Below, piece by piece: positions 58,201-64,000 of a stretch of DNA of 64,000 nucleotides. The number at the start of each line of letters is the position of its first letter. The first letter of the stretch is position 1. The stretch is from Ephemerocybe angulata (lineage: Eukaryota; Basidiomycota; Agaricomycetes; Agaricales; Psathyrellaceae), in contig JAACJK010000018.1 of assembly GCA_013368325.1 (NCBI GenBank), positions 1-64,000 of the forward strand. The letters are read 5' to 3'. A model generated the notes under the pieces. That model did no database searches. It was not told where the DNA came from and saw only the letters and a list, made by a program, of their open reading frames with translations. Made by a program: the position numbers and the translations under genes.

Positions 58201-59047
58201 TTACATTCGTCCGTCGCAGAGAAGAAGCTGGAATCGTTCCCGATATCAGAGCTTGTCTTGTCACTGGCTATATGCACCCATCAGCACCCATTTCTCCAAT
58301 CCGTCAAGGCGAGGGCACCAGAAACGCACCTTCGTCGTCCCCAAAGAGGGATCCATCATGCCCGCCATTCTCCTTCGACGACACTGAAACCTTGATCCCA
58401 TGCTGACTCGCCCTAGCACGCCAGTTCTGCGCCAGGTCCGCGAGGCTCGCTGCGTCCTTATCTCCAAGGCTGTCGGCGCTCACGTTGCCTCCCAGGCGTT
58501 TGCGCGCGAGGAAGGAGACGTTGTTCACACTGACGTTATTGGCGTTGTCGCTGCTTCTACTACCGGCTTTGTCGCTCTGAGCGTTGGCGTTGTTGAGGCT
58601 GTTATTAGCGTTGGAGCTGTCGGGCGTCGTAAGCGTCGAAGAGTCGCTGCTCGATCTAAGGCTGAGCGGGGTGTAGGGCGAGCCGGGCGAGCGGTGGTGC
58701 CGCGAGGACGAAGACGAGGAGGACATGCTCAGGCTCGAGGTTGCGCTCGCCGTCCTCGGCTGCTGCAGGCGAGGCAGGCGTTGGGGCGTCACTGGGTGGC
58801 CTTTGGACATTAAGCTCGAATGCAAGTTGGTCGAGCGGGGTATGGCGGGCGACGAGGGCACTGAGTGCGAGACGAAGGGCGGGTGGCTGCTCATCGTTGC
58901 GGGGGTCTTGGGTATTGGTCCTGGTCCTGGTCGTTGGGTGGTGGGTCTTGGGCGTGGTCGGTGGGCGTGGGCGGTGAGGTCGACGACGAACGAGCCGGTC
59001 GTTGACGAAGGAAATGATGTTGTGACAAGTGGTTGAAACTGTGACAA
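55269..59047 (-). CDS. RING-finger and RRM protein
   Basis: About nine exons. The start is MSQFQPLVTTSFPSSTTGSF at 59047. A long serine-rich disordered N-terminus continues through exons near 58390-59047, 58206-58262, 57772-58128 and 56565-57687. The large central exon ends with a cysteine-rich RING-like domain (CSVCLASHPASLAVLQPCGH then PLCSGCLTSALN and CAVCARKVADFRLV). The chain then leads into an RNA-recognition motif split by an intron: AVLRIDNVPW, then TPRQIAVWLQQPVERVHVLL and MSHAYVEVGDVGVAGAIL. A helical C-terminal region follows (IRELVARVERARKGGKFEDE; EQARRFREVLEEVGVDV) and ends LVKALAQRLAGL. The combination suggests an RNA-binding ubiquitin ligase or post-transcriptional regulator. 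Exon borders between 55600 and 56270 are approximate. Confidence 0.8.
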
Positions 59048-60452
59048 CGTTTCTGGGGTTTCCTAAAACGCGCTCCACGTGCGGATGGGGATCAATGTGA
59101 CCGCGTCGCGCACGTGAATGCTCCCGACGCGGTCTGGGGATAGGGGTTTTTGGGGATGGAGGGGTTGGGCGGTAGGTGCGTTGTTTGGGCTCTTATATAC
59201 ACTCCAGAGAGCGATAGTGCTACTTAAAGGTAGAGGAATGAGTCAGTGGGAATATAGGGTCTGCCTGCGCGAACCAATTCGTGACTGCACAGAGCAAGAG
59301 ACTTGCTGTTAACTCCGACGCTGCAGAGTCAGTGCAGACTGGCTGCAGACGCTGTCACGCAAATCCCTGCACAATCCCTGCATACCGTTTGCTCTGAAAT
59401 GTACGAGACCTTATGGAGCCTTGGGCGCTCGGTGACTCATAATCATGCAGCCGCAGGCCGTGGCACGACCCAACGCTGCGCTACCGGGTCACGAAGTTAA
59501 TCAAGTTAAGCAGAGCGATATGCTGGCTCATTCAAATCCCACAAGCCATATCAGATTTTAACGCACACGCTTCCCCTTCTGCGAGAGCCTCATCACCCAA
59601 TACCACCCTTAATCTACTCGTGGTTGTTCGTCGGCGTACCTGGGGAAGCACACCCAAAATATCGATTAGGTTGTACTTACATACCCCCGCGCATCATGCT
59701 CGGCCGCTCAAAATCTCTGACACAGTCTGATCCTACCTTCAATAAACAAGGACCCTGGACTTAACGCGGCACACCCTCACATCGTCCGTTTGCAGCCGTA
59801 AGTTCTTACTTAGTTGCTGCTCACTCTAAAGTTGTTTGGCTCTATTTGTAGCACACTTGTCGGTCCCGTTTTGGGAACAATGCTTGGGGCCTTCGCGTGG
59901 ACTTGCGACTTGTGCTGGGAAGCATGGAAGAAATCTGAGGATGCGCAGCATGATACCCTCTATGCACTCGAAAGAGCATCCCTACTATACGGAGTTGCTC
60001 TGCGACAGTTGCTACATAGTATGTCGCACCGCTCTACACAATAAACCCCAGTCGTTGCAAGGAGCCATGACATCCTCCTCATCGATCCAGACCGATATAT
60101 CTCCCAAACCCTCATATTACCACAGCAGCACCATAGCACCCATCTCCCATCGTCCTTCCATTTACCTCACCCCCAACGAGCGGGGCCGCACGGACAATAA
60201 CCCTCACAATAACCTCCCAAATTCAAACTCCGCCTGTGTTCCCAAAGCGGAGGTGCCATCACCGCCAGATCAAGCCTTTGTTCTGCGTACAACAATCGTC
60301 GAGGAAACGTACAATGCCCTCCCCATTCTTAAATACAAGACGCAAAATGGCTCAGAACCCCGTTATCCGACTGTATCCTGACAGCGATTCTCCTCTGCCT
60401 TTGCCTCGAATTCCATATCACGACAAGTACGAACACGAACACGGATAGTATC
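59048..60452. promoter_or_regulatory. Divergent intergenic region
   Basis: About 1.4 kb between two start codons pointing away from each other. Short frames near 59836-60381 lack family or splice support and are taken as leader or noncoding sequence. Confidence 0.4.
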
Positions 60453-62820
60453 ATGAACACTGACTGTGAGTAGCAAACAGTCCTATGGTAGCATCTTCAA
60501 ACTTAACTGACCTTCATCCTCAGGCACAGCACCTCTCGAGCGCCAGCCCCGGGTCTCGCGCTGCACCCGCGCCCGCGCCAACTCCATCCGAACGCAGCCC
60601 CTCCAAATAATACTCGAAGAGTCCGAGCCCTCCTCCTCTACAACAACCACCTCCCCACCACCCTCAGCGCTCTCCAGCGCCAAAAAAGCCCGCCGCCGAA
60701 ACTGCGCCCTCTCCGCCTCCGACATCCAAATCGCACGGGACTTCGTCGGCCTCGGCGACGACACCGAAACCTGCACCTCATCCATCCAAGCCCGCCTGCT
60801 CCTCGTCCCACCCCCTCTTACCCCCGCGGCTGCAAGCCCCGACTCTTTCCAGCTGACGTTTGGCTCGAAGCACGAGTCGTACGAGTTTCCCCACCCGCCG
60901 ATTCCGACGCCTTCTTCGCTCGGATCAAGGCATCAGTCGTACTGTGGTGCATCGACGCCGGTGTCGGCGACATACGAGTTCAAGGATGAGGACGAGGAGG
61001 AGTTTATGTTGAGCGGGTTGCCATCGCCAAAGTTCAACCCGAGGAGGGCAGCCATCCAACCGCTCGTTATCCGCAAACACCTCTCCTACGCCGGTGAACA
61101 GCTCTTAGGTCCCTGCAAGCTCATGGGCACACACCCCTCTCCCTTCACCTCGGACTCTTCCTCCTGCTCTTCCTCGTCCTCCTCTGCATCATCCTCCGCA
61201 TCATCCTCATCTTCATCAGCAGCCTCCTTCACCTCAGACGAAGAAGACGAAGAAGACAACTCCGACACCGAATTCTACACATCCGAGCTCTCAAAATCTC
61301 TCACCCTGCAAGCCCAAACCCAGCCCACCTACAGAGAAAAAGCCCGCCCCGACTCGCTCTTCGTCCCCCGCGCCCCCTCCTCCAAACGCATCTCAAAACC
61401 CAGCGGCCAGCTCGACCCCTCCTACCTCCTCTCCGCACCCCGTCGTTCAAGCAAGAGTATGGCGATGGGAAGCAAAAGGCAGAGCAAGCACTTCATCCCC
61501 TCCTACCCACCCCCACCCGTCCCAACTCTCTCTCCGCGCTACACCCGCCCCGCATCGCACCTCGTCCCCAAGGACACCGGGGCCCAAGATCTGGAGGACC
61601 TGTTCTCGCCCACGCCTTCCCGCACGTCGTTCGTGCTCTCCCCTCCCTCGGCGTTCCGCCCGCCCCCGCGCAGCAGCGTACCAGCCGACTTCTCCTTCGC
61701 CGACGACGCCGAGGATGATGATGAATCGTTGTTTTCGTTCGGTGTGTACGCAGGGGAGCGCTCGCCTTACCCTCCTTACTCTCCTTGCTCGTCCTCTAGC
61801 AGTGAACATGAGGAGGCAAGCCCATTGGACGACGCAGAGTTCGATCTGGACTCAGCAAACTACCCGCTCATGCTCCCTCTGTCCCTCCCGGGTACGCCTA
61901 TAGACCTCGAAGCGGACTTTGCGCATGGGCTTGAGGAGCTGAGGAGGGGCGTTTCGTGTCCTTCGCCTTTGCCTTCTGTGCAAGAGGAGCAATCCGAATT
62001 TGTCGAAGCCGAAGGAGACTTGGAAATGGGAGGAGACGAAGCCTCCATCTCCGACTTCAGCTTCGCCTCCTCCATCCGCCCCATCGTAGCCGTCCCCCGC
62101 ACACCACTCCGAGACAGCTGGGCAAGCTTCTACGTCTCCGAAGCACCCTCCTCCCCACGCCCCGCCCCCGCCCCTCCCGTCCGCGACAGCTGGGCCTCCT
62201 TCTACGCCTCCCCCACACCCTCCCCCCGCGCCGCGCCCTCGCCCTACAAAACCGCCTTCTCCTCCTACCCCCCTCCCCCCTCTGCTTTTTCCGGAAGCAA
62301 GTTTACGATTGAGGACGAGGAGAGGGTGTTGAAGAGTAAGTGGAGCTCGTCGACGCTTGGGTCGATTAGGGAGGAGCATGCTCATGCTGTGAGGAATAGT
62401 GGGGACTTGAAGGAGAAGGGGGAGAAGAGGGGGAGCTCGAGGTTGAGGCTGTTTTCGCCGCGGAAGGGGCATGGGAGGAGTGAGAGCGCGAGCGCGGGGT
62501 TGATGAGTCCGTTGATGCATGGGGGGTTTGTGTTGGGGAGTCCGAAGAAGAGTGCTGAGAAGGAGAATTTGAAGATGGAGGTGAAGGTGAAGAAGGTGGA
62601 CGTGAAGAAGTCGCCGGCAGGGGCGAGGGCGATGCCTGCGAAGAAGGCTAAAGAGGTTAGGAGTGGCTCGCCGGTTATGACTGTGGCGGGCCCGGGGGTG
62701 AAGAGGAGGGGGAGCTGTTCGACTGTTAGTGATTCGGGGAGTGATGTGAGTGCTGCGAGCTCGGGGAGCAGTGGGTTGAGGAGGAAGCCTATCCCTGTTG
62801 AGTTGTTTTTGCGCCATTGA
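60453..62820 (+). CDS. Long disordered serine/proline-rich protein
   Basis: A 13-base first exon (60453-60465, MNTD) joins 60524-62820 in phase to give 769 residues. There is no recognised domain. It is rich in S, P and acidic clusters (FTSDEEDEEDNSDTEFYTSE). Short motifs recur: RDSWASFY occurs twice, about 23 residues apart (near 62110-62220), each followed by a proline-rich spacer. The C-terminus has basic patches (RKGHGRSES; VKVKKVDVKKSP) and ends RRKPIPVELFLRH. Codon bias is strong and the frame is long and clean, which supports a real gene. It might be a signalling or cytoskeletal scaffold, but this is not shown. The upstream ATG could be extended if further 5' exons exist. Confidence 0.7.
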
Positions 62821-62860
62821 GCGCGTTTTTTCTTTCCTTTTCTTGTCTTGTCTCTGTTTC

Positions 62861-62916
62861 TCCCTCTCTGTCTTCCTCTCTGTCTCTCTCTCTGTCTCTC
62901 TCTCTCTCTCTCTCTG
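62861..62916 (+). repeat. CT microsatellite
   Basis: Runs of TC/CT interrupted by single G bases, just after the stop codon of the 62820 gene; probably in its 3' untranslated region. Confidence 0.85.
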
Positions 62917-63550
62917 CATATGACTTCGTTCTTTCCCATATTCGTTCTCTTTAATCCCCTGGACCCTTCCTTTGTGTACCTCTCATTTACTTGCATGTCT
63001 ATGACCTCTGCCACGTCACCATCATATCCAGCTATCGCTACATGCGACATGACTCTTATCTTATTTCTCTTCGTTATCAACATCCCAACCATACCACTAG
63101 AACTTGAACGTTTGAACGCTTAGCATATCCACACCATAGTTTTGTACCACTGTATCAATTAGCCACCTGCCTCTGAAGAATGAATATCAACGAATACTCC
63201 CAAACCACCTTTGCCCCCTTGTGTCCTTGAGCCCAACCAACAAACAAGAAACAGCTCTTGCATGTCCATTGTCCAAGCCCCTGCACGCACGCGCCAGGCG
63301 CGCCCCGTTTGTTGATTGATGGCAACGCGTCGACGCGCCGCGCGCGTCGGAGTGTTTAATGACACCCAACAAAGCCAAATACACGCGAAACAAGGGTAAT
63401 TAAGGCGTCGCACGCCTGTCCCACCTCTTTCTTCCCTACCACCACCACCACCCCTCGCCACCGCCAACCAACCACAACCGGTCGAACACCCTCGACGGTC
63501 ATCGCCAACCCACTTTTACTCAACTCACCCCTCAACTTCAAGTAATCAAC
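62917..63550. promoter_or_regulatory. Intergenic, promoter of histone H4
   Basis: No gene is supported. The last 130 bases before 63551 are CA/CT-rich (ACCACCACCACC...), a typical fungal leader. Confidence 0.4.

Positions 63551-64000
<450 letters not shown>

Noticed and set aside
59836..60381. 181-codon plus-strand frame before the disordered-protein gene
   Set aside because: No domain, no conserved start context and no in-phase splice to the next gene; treated as leader or noncoding.

Overview
The window is genomic DNA from a filamentous basidiomycete, most likely an Agaricomycete. The evidence is genes split by many 45-70 nt GT-AG introns, CT-rich leaders, fungal family content (a DUF6534-type membrane protein, F-box-like paralogs, small secreted proteins) and basidiomycete-style transposons. 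No bacterial features, CRISPR arrays or tRNA genes were seen.

Layout. 1-4.6 kb is the N-terminal part of a decayed Helitron Rep/helicase gene on the minus strand; its helicase end lies beyond base 1. 4.8-11.8 kb holds two divergent genes of unknown function that may be Helitron-linked. 11.8-19.3 kb is poor in recognisable genes. It carries a 130-160 bp tandem repeat (13.7-14.8 kb) and an unusual intron-rich locus made of duplicated exon-intron modules (16.4-18.7 kb). 19.4-20.2 kb is the succinate dehydrogenase iron-sulfur subunit. 21.7-31.6 kb has two distantly similar unknown genes flanking a multi-pass membrane protein and two F-box-like paralogs, plus a Tc1/mariner-like short inverted-repeat element. 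32.4-36.3 kb is a large bZIP transcription factor gene.

37.5-48.9 kb is the most interesting block. Small secreted proteins with basic tails (minus strand) alternate with F-box-like paralogs (plus strand); two of them form head-to-head pairs. Two of the five F-box-like genes in the window are broken by different transposons: a 372-bp inverted-repeat element with 5-bp target duplication, and a 2.07-kb gag-only LTR retrotransposon with LTRs that look identical. Removing each insertion on paper together with one target-site copy rejoins the reading frame. All five F-box genes have a YGTGGGAA box, the binding consensus of CSL-family regulators, 91-124 bp before the start codon, and most have a second box, TARGCGCC, further upstream.

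49-64 kb is mostly ordinary: a short-chain dehydrogenase and a scrambled relic of a second one, aspartokinase, a RING-plus-RRM protein, a long disordered serine-rich protein, and histone H4, which runs off the right end. Exon boundaries were read by eye from splice motifs and reading phase, so individual junctions may be off. Reading-frame totals were checked for most genes.
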